From the NCBI GenBank assembly GCA_027624335.1, contig JAQBWV010000030.1, forward strand, positions 1 to 40,990: 40,990 nt of DNA. The letters are read 5' to 3'. Below are positions 9,995-18,237 of the stretch, in pieces. The position numbers and the translations under genes are program-made. Positions within the stretch are counted from its first letter, which is position 1. Each line of letters begins with the position of its first letter. The notes below the pieces were generated by a model. It was given only the letters and a program-made list of their open reading frames with translations, did not search any database and was not told the DNA's origin. This DNA is from Planctomycetota bacterium. Its GTDB lineage: Bacteria; Planctomycetota; Planctomycetia; Planctomycetales; Planctomycetaceae.

Positions 9995-11278
9995 TTAGTC
10001 GAGAATCGTCTGCGCCCGGTCCGGACCGACAGAAATAATTTCAACCGGGTAGCCTACCAGCTCGGAAATTGTGTCGACGTAACGCATCGCGTTTTCCGGA
10101 AGATCGGCTCGCTTACGAATTCCGGTGATGTCCGTTTTCCAGCCTGGCAGCGTTCGATAGATTGGCTTCATCTGCGCCAGATCTTCGACGTGCGACGGGA
10201 AGTCGGTTGTGCGAACACCGTTGAAATCGTACGCCTCGCAAACCTGAATTTCGTCCAGCCCGTCCAGCACATCGACCAGCATCACGGCGATGCAATCGAC
10301 TCCACTGAGGCGCGCTCCATAACCTGTGGCGACAGCGTCGAACCAGCCGCAACGGCGAGGTCGACCAGTGACTGTCCCGTATTCACGACCGACTTCGCGA
10401 ATGTGCTGGCCGATTTCATTATCGAGTTCTGTCGGGAATGGACCGCCGCCGACTCGCGTTGTGTAGGCCTTGACGATTCCGATCATCCGATTGATGACAC
10501 GTTCGGACACGCCGCTGCCGCTGTGAATGCCGCAGCCGGAACTGTTGGACGAGGTCACGTATGGGAATGTTCCGTGGTCGATGTCGAGCAGGCACCCCTG
10601 AGCACCTTCGAACAGCAGTCGGCGTCCCTCATTGATCGATCGGTGGAGGAAGGCCGTCGTGTCTGTCACATAAGGACGAAGCTGGTCGGCATAGCCGCAG
10701 TACTCTTCAAAGATTTCATCGACCGAGAAAGGTGTAAACTCGTCGTCGAGCGAAGCAATCGCACGGTTCTTCTGCGGCACGACTTCCTCCAGCCGCCGCC
10801 TCAATCGATCCGGGTGGGTCAGATCGCCCATGCGGATGGCGTGAGTTCGACCGGCCTTGTCGCGGTAGCAGGTTCCAATGCCGCGCATCGTGGTGCCGAT
10901 GGCGTCACCACCGCGAGCCTTCTCGAACGCGGCTTCTTCCGCCGTGTGGTATGGAAAGATGACGTGCGCTCGGTCGCTGATCTGCAGTCGCTCCGGAGGA
11001 ACTTCCCCTCGCCGTTCCACGATGCCAGCCAGTTCCGTGAGGAACGCTTTGGGATTAATAACAACACCCGTCGCAATTACCGAGACGACGTGGCTGTGCA
11101 GAATGCCGGCCGGCAGCAACGAGAGCTTGTAGGTTTCGCCGTCGAAAATGACCGTGTGGCCGGCGTTATTGCCGCCCAGATAGCGGACGACGACGTCGTG
11201 TTCCGCAGTCAACAGGTCGACGATTTTCCCTTTTGCTTCGTCTCCCCATTGGAGCCCGATTACCGATGTTGCAGTCAC
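9995..11278 (-). CDS. purA: Adenylosuccinate synthetase
   Basis: PurA joins IMP and aspartate using GTP, the first committed step from IMP to AMP, in the cytoplasm. The 427-residue length is typical. Motifs: [16 protein letters not shown] (GTP loop), [83 protein letters not shown], and a C-terminal [10 protein letters not shown]. One point is odd: residue 15 in the GTP loop is Ala (GDEAKGK), where the common form is GDEGKGK. The start is GTG at 11278, with AGG-GGA about 7-12 nt ahead. It is the first gene of a possible leftward unit continuing into the PPC protein 57 bases downstream. Confidence 0.98.
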   Translation of the reverse strand: MTATSVIGLQWGDEAKGKIVDLLTAEHDVVVRYLGGNNAGHTVIFDGETYKLSLLPAGILHSHVVSVIATGVVINPKAFLTELAGIVERRGEVPPERLQISDRAHVIFPYHTAEEAAFEKARGGDAIGTTMRGIGTCYRDKAGRTHAIRMGDLTHPDRLRRRLEEVVPQKNRAIASLDDEFTPFSVDEIFEEYCGYADQLRPYVTDTTAFLHRSINEGRRLLFEGAQGCLLDIDHGTFPYVTSSNSSGCGIHSGSGVSERVINRMIGIVKAYTTRVGGGPFPTELDNEIGQHIREVGREYGTVTGRPRRCGWFDAVATGYGARLSGVDCIAVMLVDVLDGLDEIQVCEAYDFNGVRTTDFPSHVEDLAQMKPIYRTLPGWKTDITGIRKRADLPENAMRYVDTISELVGYPVEIISVGPDRAQTILD

Positions 11279-11403
11279 TACGAAGTCCGCCTGTGAGAGT
11301 TGTTCAATTGATGTGAATCGACAGGAACGAAAAACTGTGCCGCCCGCAGCGTCGCTAATCCACTTCCGAAGATAAACGATTGGCTGTCGCCAGATATTCT
11401 GCC

Positions 11404-11546
11404 CTGACGCGAAAACACTAAGACGCGGCTATTGGCAAAGACCTGCTCTTGAACCCGTCCAATTGAGGGCGCATCGACAATCATGAAGGAGCCAACAGGG
11501 CGGCTTCTTCTTTGTGATCCTTTGTGTCTTAGCGTCTTTGCGTCAG
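11404..11546. repeat. Inverted repeat, dispersed family A, copy 1
   Basis: The arm 11404-11426 (CTGACGCGAAAACACTAAGA...) matches the reverse complement of 11524-11546 (GTGTCTTAGCGTCTTTGCGT...) at 19 of 23 positions, with 97 bases between the arms. The core CGCAAAGACGCTAAGAC recurs at 31302-31363, so this is a dispersed intergenic repeat and not a gene. Confidence 0.7.
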
Positions 11547-11748
11547 CCTTCCGAATATTTGACCGTTATTCCTGGGCCGCATCCTTGCCTCGACTTGTCG
11601 GGACGGACGACGAGGCGCAGCGTCCGAGTCTAACAGAGCTTTTTCAGAAAATGGAGCGGCCTGAGGGGACATTTGCCGGTTAATCTCGTGCTGGAGGAAT
11701 TGCGACGATTCGAACGGAAACCCGTTTGAAACTCGAAAAAACTGCTAT

Positions 11749-11776
11749 TTGTCGCCGCATGGCCGTCCGTTATAAA
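11749..11776 (+). promoter_or_regulatory. Candidate promoter of the OmpA-type lipoprotein gene
   Basis: TTGTCG (11749-11754), a 16-nt spacer, then TATAAA (11771-11776) resemble housekeeping sigma -35 and -10 boxes (4/6 and 5/6). It implies a start near 11783 and a leader of about 270 nt. Found by eye only. Confidence 0.45.
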
Positions 11777-12052
11777 CCGCGACCTCCTCGATGTTCCCTT
11801 CGCTTCACATCATTCGACGTCCTGTCGAGCACTACGCACGTCTCAGCCATCTCCCTCCCTCAACGTACCCCTTCGACAGCTTCGGTCTGAGTTTCGAGCG
11901 TTCCTGTTTCCACAGGGCATGCGACGCTTTCGCCGAGTCCTGTTTCTCCTTCTTCGACAACGATGCCTTCCCGCGGGCCTGCGTGTCGCCTCCCTCAAAC
12001 AAACTGCCTCTCTCCTGATTATCAGTGCAGACGGTTCGAAAAGGAGTTGTGA

Positions 12053-12874
12053 ATGTCTGTTTCGTCACGCGCCCTTATCTGTCTTTTTGCGAGTGCTCTC
12101 GCCGTGGGGCAATCGGGCTGTAATCTCGTTCCAAACACGTGGCTGCGACAAAGTCAGCTGCAACTGCGCGATCTCCACGGCCAGAACAAAGCACTGGCCG
12201 ATCAGAATGCGGCGACCGCTCAGTCGATCGCGCAGTTCAATAAAGAGAATGCGGATCTGAAAAGCCGACTACAGGTTGCCAACTCACGGCTGGACAATCT
12301 CAATTCCGAACGAACACAGCTGCGAGACCGCTTCGTCTCGCTGCAGGATCAGTTAAAGAATCTGCAGAATCCGCTTCCGCAGTCAGCGAATCAGAAGTTT
12401 GCAGACCTGGCGAAAAAGTACCCGGGATTCAACTTTGATCCCGACACGGGTGTCAGCAAGTTTTCTTCGGACATTCTGTTTGACTCGGGAAGCGCGACGA
12501 TCAAGTCCAGTGCGTCACCCTTGCTGAGCGACTTTGCAAAGATCATGAACGAAGGCGAGGCTCGCCGACTGAACATTCTGGTTGTCGGCCACACGGACGA
12601 TAAACCGATCAGCAAGGCTTCAACTCGAGCGCAGCATCCGACCAACTGGCATTTGTCGACCAACCGGGCAGACAGCGTGGTTGTAACGCTGGGCAAGAAT
12701 GGGCTTGGGAAAGAGCGAATGGGAGCAGCCGGTTACGCCGACAATCAACCCGTTGTCCCGAACACAGACGATAAGTCGCGTGGCCTGAACCGCCGCGTCG
12801 AGATCTTTGTGCTTGCTCCGGAAGCAGCGATCGCAGGCTGGGACCCGATTGGTAGTCAAAACTCGACAAGGTAG
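12053..12874 (+). CDS. OmpA-family peptidoglycan-binding lipoprotein
   Basis: A 273-residue envelope protein. The N-terminus is a lipoprotein-like signal ending AVGQSGC (lipidated Cys about residue 23); Gln at the -3 position is not ideal for a lipobox. Residues about 33-107 form a polar coiled coil (LHGQNKALADQNAATAQSI ... LQDQLKNLQ). The C-terminal OmpA/MotB-like domain (about 135-258) has SDILFDSGSATIK, the ligand-binding motif VVGHTDDKPI, LSTNRADSVVVTL and GLNRRVEIFV, the usual signature for binding diaminopimelate-type peptidoglycan. The start has AAGGAG (12041-12046) upstream. It is probably anchored in a membrane and spans to the wall, similar in layout to Pal. It is monocistronic with a perfect terminator. 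Confidence 0.92.
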   Translation: MSVSSRALICLFASALAVGQSGCNLVPNTWLRQSQLQLRDLHGQNKALADQNAATAQSIAQFNKENADLKSRLQVANSRLDNLNSERTQLRDRFVSLQDQLKNLQNPLPQSANQKFADLAKKYPGFNFDPDTGVSKFSSDILFDSGSATIKSSASPLLSDFAKIMNEGEARRLNILVVGHTDDKPISKASTRAQHPTNWHLSTNRADSVVVTLGKNGLGKERMGAAGYADNQPVVPNTDDKSRGLNRRVEIFVLAPEAAIAGWDPIGSQNSTR

Positions 12875-12913
12875 TTGCCTGGCGGTTTTTCTTCCGCAAC
12901 TGAATACACTTTC

Positions 12914-12950
12914 GACGGCGGCACGGTTCAGCATCGTGCCGCCGTCTTTT
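12914..12950 (+). terminator. Intrinsic terminator of the OmpA-type gene
   Basis: A perfect 12-bp stem, GACGGCGGCACG (12914-12925) with CGTGCCGCCGTC (12935-12946), a 9-nt loop, then TTTT. It is 40 bases past the stop codon. Confidence 0.92.
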
Positions 12951-13010
12951 CGTGCGCGGTGCGATTGGTGACCTCCGTCAGACGGAAACTGACCTAACAG
13001 TGGAGTCAAC

Positions 13011-13964
13011 GTGAAACTGCCATTGTCAGGCATTTCGGATCACGAAATTCTTGCGGCGAGACCTCAGCGGAACTCGCTCGACGTCGATCGACCGTACGAG
13101 TTTCTTGTCGAGAAAGAGCGAACGGCTGACGGAAGGATCGACGACGTTGCGACCATCTTTCTCACGAATCGCGAGTGCCCGTTCCGCTGCCTGATGTGCG
13201 ATCTCTGGAAAAACACGACGGTCGAGTCACTGCCCATCGGAGCGATTCCGCGGCAGATTGATTTTGCCCTGGAACGGCTACCAAAGGCTCAACACGTCAA
13301 GCTATATAATTCGGGCAACTTCTTTGATCCGAAGGCAATCCCACGGGAAGACTGGACAGCGATCGTGGACCGCGTTCAACACTTTCGATCGGTGATCGTC
13401 GAAAACCATCCAAAGCTCTGCGGCGATGGGTGCTTCGTGTTTCGCGATCTGCTTGCAGTACACAATGTCGAACTCGAAATCGCGATCGGTCTTGAAACCA
13501 TCCATCCGGAAGTTCTACCGCGACTCAACAAACAGATGACGACGGACGATTTCTCGCGAGCGGCGAGGAAACTCAGCAGCGAAGGAATTCGGCTTCGGAC
13601 GTTCATTCTGCTGCGGCCCCCGTTTCTCAGTGAGGCTGAAGGTGTTGAGTGGGCTCTGCGGTCGATCGAGTTTGCGTTCGAGCAGGGAGTGTCGTGTTGC
13701 TCGATCGTGCCGACTCGTGGCGGCAACGGAGTCATGGAGCAGTTGCGACTCGCCGGATGGTTCGCTCCGCCTCAACTCGCTTCGATGGAAACGGTGCAGG
13801 AGCAGGGATTCGAACTCCACGCCGGACGAGTTTTCATGGACACGTGGGATGCTCAGAAGATTGCTGCATGTCCAGATTGCGCTCTACGGCGGATCGAAAG
13901 AATCTCCGCCATGAACTTGAGTCAGCAGATCGAACCTCGCATCTATTGCGGAGTCTGTTCGTGA
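13011..13964 (+). CDS. Radical SAM protein of unknown function
   Basis: A 317-residue protein from a GTG start, with GGAG (13002-13005) 5 nt upstream. The cluster motif is CPFRCLMC (Cys56, Cys60, Cys63, CxxxCxxC), preceded by TIFLTNRE. Later segments fit the TIM-barrel core of the family: HVKLYNSGNFFDP, a GDG loop, LEIAIGLETIHPEVLPRLNK, and IRLRTFILLRPPFL. The overall look resembles the Elp3/YtqA/archaeosine-associated branch, but I cannot name the reaction. Near the C-terminus are two CxxC pairs (Cys287/290 in CPDC, Cys313/316 in CGVC), which could hold zinc or a second iron-sulfur cluster. There is no operon partner: a terminator precedes it and the next gene converges. Confidence 0.85.
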   Translation: MKLPLSGISDHEILAARPQRNSLDVDRPYEFLVEKERTADGRIDDVATIFLTNRECPFRCLMCDLWKNTTVESLPIGAIPRQIDFALERLPKAQHVKLYNSGNFFDPKAIPREDWTAIVDRVQHFRSVIVENHPKLCGDGCFVFRDLLAVHNVELEIAIGLETIHPEVLPRLNKQMTTDDFSRAARKLSSEGIRLRTFILLRPPFLSEAEGVEWALRSIEFAFEQGVSCCSIVPTRGGNGVMEQLRLAGWFAPPQLASMETVQEQGFELHAGRVFMDTWDAQKIAACPDCALRRIERISAMNLSQQIEPRIYCGVCS

Positions 13965-14038
13965 ACTCGGACGTTGGCTCAAGCGTGGCCAATATTAACT
14001 GCCCTGCAATTGGGAGTCTCCGATATCGAACCCATTCC

Positions 14039-15301
14039 CTACCGACTGAAACGGGTTCGTGGTCCGGATCGGTCGGCGATCTTTGTCGGTGCCACCGAGC
14101 GGGCGGGTGCGAATCCGTCGATCTTGTAGAGTTCCAGCATGTTGTTCACGCGAATCTCGATGCGAGTCAGTTCGTCGCCCTGTTCTCGCGTTACAAACAT
14201 GATGGCAATGCCAGGAGTGTCTGATGACATGCGACCGGTACGCCCGATTCGATGCACGTAGTCGTCGCAGAATTCAGGCACATCATAGTTGATGATGTGT
14301 GAGATCCCGCTGACGTCGATGCCTCGCCCGACGACGTCCGTCGCGATCAGCAGTCGGACCTCACCTGCGCGAACGCGCTTCATCACGCTGTCACGTTTAG
14401 ATTGCTGAAGGTCTCCATGCAGGGTCTCAACACTCGGCAGCTTGGCGCGGAACTTGTTGAATAGTTCGTCAGCCCGTCGCTTTGTTCGAGTGAAGACGAT
14501 CGCCTGCTGAGGACGTTCCTGAGCGAGCAATCTTACGAGCGTCGGAAACTTTCGATCTTCGTCGACCGTGACGTAATACTGCTCAATCTGGCGAGTGACC
14601 ACTGCATCCTGCGACAGGTCGACCATTTCCGGATTCTTCATATACCGCTGCGCAAGCCGTTCAACGGGCGGCGGCAACGTCGCTGACAGCAGTAAAGTCT
14701 GACGTTCTGCCGGGCAGCGTTTGAGGATTTTTTCGATGTCCGGGCGGAAGCCGATGTCGAGCATCCGGTCAGCTTCGTCCAGCACGACAAAGTCCAGCGT
14801 CGAAAGATCGAGCGACCGGCGGTTCATGAGGTCGATGATACGGCCAGGCGTTCCGACGACAATTTGAGCTCCTCGGTTCAACTCATCAACCTGAGCCCGA
14901 ATTGATTTCCCACCAACGATCGATACGACTCGGACATCCCGGTTCGTCGACAGCTTCCGAACTTCTTCGGCGACCTGCTCGCTGAGTTCTCGCGTCGGCG
15001 TGAGAATCAGGGCCAACGGTCGCTTTGAGTCGTAATCGATGTGCTCCAGAATCGGGATCACAAAAGCAGCAGTCTTACCCGTCCCTGTGTGCGCCTGTCC
15101 GATGCAATCCTTCCCAGTCAACGCGACAGGTAACAGACCTGCCTGAATGGGACTGGGCGCTTCGAACCCCATTTTCTTAAGGGATTGCATCATTGCGTCG
15201 CTGAGGCCAAGGTCCTCAAATCGAGGGGCTGCCGGGGTGTCTAACTGACTCAAGAAACTCTCCAATACTGAAATTCGTACATCCGCTCGGGGATTGCACA
15301 C
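14039..15301 (-). CDS. DEAD-box ATP-dependent RNA helicase
   Basis: A 420-residue helicase with every DEAD-box motif: Q-motif [18 protein letters not shown], Ia [10 protein letters not shown], Ib [35 protein letters not shown] and [10 protein letters not shown]. It unwinds or remodels RNA duplexes in the cytoplasm (ribosome assembly or RNA decay in related RhlE/CsdA proteins). The C-terminal tail after the second RecA domain is short (about 45 residues), so it is a minimal RhlE-like form. The start is uncertain: the ATG at 15301 gives an N-terminus [11 protein letters not shown] before the conserved part, but GGAGAG close to an in-frame TTG (about 15253, LSQLDTP) suggests translation may begin there. 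It converges with the radical SAM gene. Confidence 0.95.
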   Translation of the reverse strand: MCNPRADVRISVLESFLSQLDTPAAPRFEDLGLSDAMMQSLKKMGFEAPSPIQAGLLPVALTGKDCIGQAHTGTGKTAAFVIPILEHIDYDSKRPLALILTPTRELSEQVAEEVRKLSTNRDVRVVSIVGGKSIRAQVDELNRGAQIVVGTPGRIIDLMNRRSLDLSTLDFVVLDEADRMLDIGFRPDIEKILKRCPAERQTLLLSATLPPPVERLAQRYMKNPEMVDLSQDAVVTRQIEQYYVTVDEDRKFPTLVRLLAQERPQQAIVFTRTKRRADELFNKFRAKLPSVETLHGDLQQSKRDSVMKRVRAGEVRLLIATDVVGRGIDVSGISHIINYDVPEFCDDYVHRIGRTGRMSSDTPGIAIMFVTREQGDELTRIEIRVNNMLELYKIDGFAPARSVAPTKIADRSGPRTRFSR

Positions 15302-15751
15302 GAAATCGGGTCAAATCACCAGTCAAGTGAGTCCTGAAACCACGAATTCGCTTGTCAAATCGGCTCTGGATGCCGAATAGGAGTGCCAAAAAGTGACATT
15401 CCTCAGCTTCCGGGTCAGCTGTGACCGATCCGTCGCCGACAATTCTGTCTGTGGTGACGACTTTTCGGGAAACACAGATCCCTTACCTGGAAGCAGTCAT
15501 TTCACAACGCTATTGAAATCCGCCGACGGCAGGGCCGGATTCTACTGACCGGTGGGAACCGGCCCTGCGAAAATCCGGGAACTGATTCCTTCCCTGTTTC
15601 TTAAAACAAAGCGGTGGTTATCGGCATTTCATCATTTGATATCTGATGAGGTCACGTTTCAGCCTGATCAATCGACCGCCAGACGATTCGTCGCGACTCT
15701 CGCTCCGGTAACGGAGTTGGGATACGCCTGGAAATTCAAGGATTTAAACCA
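15302..15751. other. Intergenic region upstream of the ABC ATPase
   Basis: 450 bases between divergent genes. It contains repeat B copy 1 (15529-15568) and a short palindrome TCATCA-N9-TGATGA (15629-15649) about 100 bases before the ABC gene that could be an operator. AAGGA 9 nt before the ABC start is its ribosome site. No gene is visible. Confidence 0.45.
15529..15568. repeat. Palindromic repeat, family B, copy 1
   Basis: GCAGGGCCGG (15529-15538) pairs with CCGGCCCTGC (15559-15568). The stem extends to 17 bp with one mismatch and two G-T wobbles around a 6-nt loop. The sequence is a variant of the perfect palindrome at 31372-31435 (shared GGGCCGG..TTC..AC core). Confidence 0.75.
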
Positions 15752-16453
15752 ATGTCGAATGCCGCAGAAGTGATCGACATCCACAAGTATTACGACCTGG
15801 GTGGTCACATCGTAAAAGCACTGCAGGGAGTCTCGCTGGTAGTCCCGGAAGGCGACTACATTGCGATCATGGGCTCGTCCGGCAGCGGGAAGAGCACCCT
15901 GCTGAACCTGCTGGGAGCGCTCGATCGACCGACGAAGGGTGAGTACATCATTGGCGGCAAAGCGGTTTCTCAGCTGAACGACAATCAGTTGTCCGCCATT
16001 CGCAACCAGATGATTGGCTTTATCTTCCAGTCGTACAACCTGGTTCCACAGTACACCGTACTGGAGAACATCGAAATCCCGCTGCACTATCGCGCTGGGG
16101 CTCCGTCGCTGTCTGCTAAGGATCGAGCATGGTGTCGAGAACTGGCTCGAATGGTTGGATTGGAAGACAGATTGACGCACCGTCCGTTTCAACTCTCAGG
16201 TGGACAGCAGCAGCGAGTCGCGATCGCGAGAGCACTGGTCAGTGACCCGAAAATCATTCTGGCGGACGAGCCAACAGGGAATCTGGATTCGGCAACCGGG
16301 GCCGAGATCATGAAGCTGCTCAAAAATCTGAACGCGGAAGGGCGAACGATCATCATGGTGACTCATGAAGCAGAAGTTGCTCGCCAGGCGAAACGTCAGA
16401 TCTACATGAAGGATGGTCTCATCGCCGGAACCGGTGTGTTTCCCGGCGTGTAA
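15752..16453 (+). CDS. ABC transporter ATP-binding protein (LolD/MacB type)
   Basis: A 233-residue nucleotide-binding subunit with Walker [11 protein letters not shown]-loop [17 protein letters not shown], signature [15 protein letters not shown], Walker [13 protein letters not shown] and H-loop MVTHE. The spacing and wording ([32 protein letters not shown]) are those of the MacB/LolD group, which power lipoprotein release, efflux or extracellular peptide export with FtsX/MacB-type permeases. No permease or adaptor gene follows: the next gene is a hydrolase 440 bases on. It is therefore an orphan ATPase whose partner is elsewhere. AAGGA lies 9 nt before the ATG. Confidence 0.95.
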   Translation: MSNAAEVIDIHKYYDLGGHIVKALQGVSLVVPEGDYIAIMGSSGSGKSTLLNLLGALDRPTKGEYIIGGKAVSQLNDNQLSAIRNQMIGFIFQSYNLVPQYTVLENIEIPLHYRAGAPSLSAKDRAWCRELARMVGLEDRLTHRPFQLSGGQQQRVAIARALVSDPKIILADEPTGNLDSATGAEIMKLLKNLNAEGRTIIMVTHEAEVARQAKRQIYMKDGLIAGTGVFPGV

Positions 16454-16502
16454 CGTCGCCACACGCAGGGTCTCAAATATTATGCACGCGTGCGGGAATT
16501 CA

Positions 16503-16530
16503 CGCGGACGGGTCGCGAGACCCATCCGCG
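16503..16530 (+). terminator. Terminator-like hairpin after the ABC ATPase
   Basis: CGCGGA (16503-16508) and GGGTC (16510-16514) pair with GACCC (16519-16523) and TCCGCG (16525-16530) across a single C-A mismatch and a GCGA tetraloop. It is 50 bases past the stop. No U-tract follows, so it may instead stabilise the 3' end. Confidence 0.4.
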
Positions 16531-16803
16531 ATAAAATTCAAAACGTCTTCGCAAATTCTTTTCTATCCCTGTCATGAATCAGACCGAATCTGAACATTGC
16601 TGCGCGACGGATTAATCTTCGATGATCGTCAGACCGGAAGAGGTTGCTATGATGACGCACGTTCAGCAACGAATCCGGCACACGACTCGCAGGTCAATGT
16701 AGTCCGGATGCGATCGTGATTGAGCATCAACGGCGAGTCGCGATTTTCCAGTCGAGGCGGCTCAATGCAGAGACAACCAAATCAGTTTCCGGATCGTGAC
16801 TCC

Positions 16804-16842
16804 ATTCACCCAAATGGTGGCCGCTGTTCGGGATGGGTGAAT
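16804..16842. promoter_or_regulatory. Perfect 9-bp inverted repeat before the C45 hydrolase
   Basis: ATTCACCCA (16804-16812) pairs exactly with TGGGTGAAT (16834-16842), with 21 bases between. It lies 55 bases before the chosen start codon, so it could be an operator or a leader hairpin. No regulator is encoded nearby. Confidence 0.35.
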
Positions 16843-16897
16843 CGAAATCTGACCGTGAGTAGTGCGCTTGCTTGAAGCGCGGGCCGCAGGACCTGGT

Positions 16898-18007
16898 ATG
16901 CCACGTTTGCTGCAGGAAAGTTCGTTTCGGTACCCGCTCATTAAGGCTGAGGGCTGCCCGCTGGAACTTGGGCGCCAGCATGGTGAGCAGGCTCGACTTA
17001 AGATCGCCGGGTTTTTCGGCTGGATGTGCGAGTCGTTTCGGCTGCGTCATGGCGAGGTTACTCGCCAGGCCCGGACGTTTCAGCCTTTATTCGAAAAGCA
17101 CTGTCCCCAATTGCTCGAAGAGGTCAGAGGTCTCGCCGAAGGAGCAGGCATTCGGTTTGAAGCCGCTTTGGCTCTTCAACTTCGAGGCGAACTTATCGGA
17201 CGCACGACCGAAGCGTGTACCACGTTCGTACTTGGTCCGCAGGTTACAGCCAGCGGCGAAGTGCTGATCGGACAGACGAGCGACATGGACGGTGAGATGC
17301 GGGATTTCGCGTACTTGCTGCATCTTAAACCCGACGGGCGGCCAGAAGTCATCATGTGGACTTTCGGAGGAATGATCGGCTATCACGGGCTGAACGAGCA
17401 CGGCGTGGCTCACTTTGCTAATTCACTCGGAGGGGGCCCAGCGTGGCGTCCTGGACTTTCGCACTATCCGCTGAAGCGATTGATTCTCGAACAGAAAAAC
17501 CTGCCAGCAGTACGGGCCGTGATGAATTCTTACCCTGTTTGCTCGAGCGGAAACTACGTTCTGTGTGACGGTGCCAGCGAGATTCTCGACGTCGAACTGA
17601 CCGCTGAAGGGCCTTCAGAGATCGCAGTCGACAGTGAAGGATTTCTCGCGCATTCGAACCACTTTCTCTGTTCGCCGTATGCCTGTGAAGCGAACGACGC
17701 TGCCAGCCTGTCGGACTCGTTCCCCAGGCTCGACCGGATCAACACGTTGCTCGGCAAACGAAAGGGATCGCTGGACGTCGCCTTGATGAAATCGATTCTG
17801 GCGGATCATGACGGCCATCCGGTCAGTATCTGTCGACATCCGCACACAGGACACGGGAACGCCATGTTGCCGAATTCCGGTCGGACAGTGGCCGCGATTA
17901 TTGCAGAACCTGGACGCGGACGGTTCCACATCGCGAGCGGAAATCCATGCGAGGCACCGTTTGTGGAGTATCAGTTGTCACGATTTCCTCAGTCGGACGC
18001 GTCATGA
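16898..18007 (+). CDS. C45-family (isopenicillin N acyltransferase-like) Ntn hydrolase
   Basis: A 369-residue protein of the acyl-coenzyme A:6-APA acyltransferase/C45 peptidase family. These are N-terminal-nucleophile enzymes that cut themselves to expose a cysteine and then hydrolyse or transfer acyl amides. The expected nucleophile is Cys107 in GRTTEACTTF. Other family marks are the N-terminal GCPLELGRQHGEQ, EEVRGLAEGAG, the GQTSDMDGEM loop after the nucleophile strand, GMIGYHGLNEHGVAHFANSL, and SEGFLAHSNHFL. The ATG at 16898 has AGGA about 7 nt upstream; an in-frame GTG at 16862 would add 12 residues. Bacterial members act on varied amides and the substrate here is unknown. No signal peptide is seen, so it is probably cytoplasmic. 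It stands alone. Confidence 0.88.
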   Translation: MPRLLQESSFRYPLIKAEGCPLELGRQHGEQARLKIAGFFGWMCESFRLRHGEVTRQARTFQPLFEKHCPQLLEEVRGLAEGAGIRFEAALALQLRGELIGRTTEACTTFVLGPQVTASGEVLIGQTSDMDGEMRDFAYLLHLKPDGRPEVIMWTFGGMIGYHGLNEHGVAHFANSLGGGPAWRPGLSHYPLKRLILEQKNLPAVRAVMNSYPVCSSGNYVLCDGASEILDVELTAEGPSEIAVDSEGFLAHSNHFLCSPYACEANDAASLSDSFPRLDRINTLLGKRKGSLDVALMKSILADHDGHPVSICRHPHTGHGNAMLPNSGRTVAAIIAEPGRGRFHIASGNPCEAPFVEYQLSRFPQSDAS

Positions 18008-18237
18008 ATTTGCCGACTGCGCATTTTCGATGTTCCTGACAGATGGCCACTGAGATCGCGCGAGGGTGGTCGAATGTCATTCGGAACCTGCAGAACGGCC
18101 AGAGGTTGCTGGAAAGCTGCGGAATTCGCTGGTAGTTTAGCAGTTGTTACCGCGAGTAATTCGTCATCGGAGATGTCTCCGAATGCTCGGCTTGAATCCG
18201 CGGTACTTATTGCCGCGCAGCCTGTGCAAGAGCATCC

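Larger units (their letters stand above)
11279..12052. other. Long intergenic region between purA and the OmpA-type gene
   Basis: 774 bases between divergent genes. It contains a long inverted repeat (11404-11546) and a candidate promoter (11749-11776) described separately. From about 11780 to 12040 the plus strand is rich in C and T and would be an unusually long (about 270 nt) leader for the lipoprotein gene. Short open frames here (11483-11683, 11791-12018) lack ribosome sites and family resemblance, and the first runs through the repeat, so I do not call them. Confidence 0.5.
16454..16897. other. Intergenic region between the ABC ATPase and the C45 hydrolase
   Basis: 444 bases holding a hairpin after the ABC gene (16503-16530), a possible extended -10 box TGC-TATGAT (16645-16653, no good -35) and a palindrome shortly before the hydrolase (16804-16842). 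No coding sequence is supported. The hydrolase frame is open from a GTG at 16862, but ATG 16898 fits better. Confidence 0.45.

Noticed and set aside
10190-11296. 368-residue open frame on the plus strand opposite purA
   Set aside because: It is antisense to a clearly conserved gene, has no ribosome site and no recognisable motif; long antisense frames are expected at this base composition.
11483-11683. Short plus-strand gene of 66 codons
   Set aside because: It crosses repeat A; frames through such repeats are often miscalled as genes.
11791-12018. 75-codon leader gene before the OmpA-type protein
   Set aside because: No Shine-Dalgarno and no similarity; more likely part of an untranslated leader.
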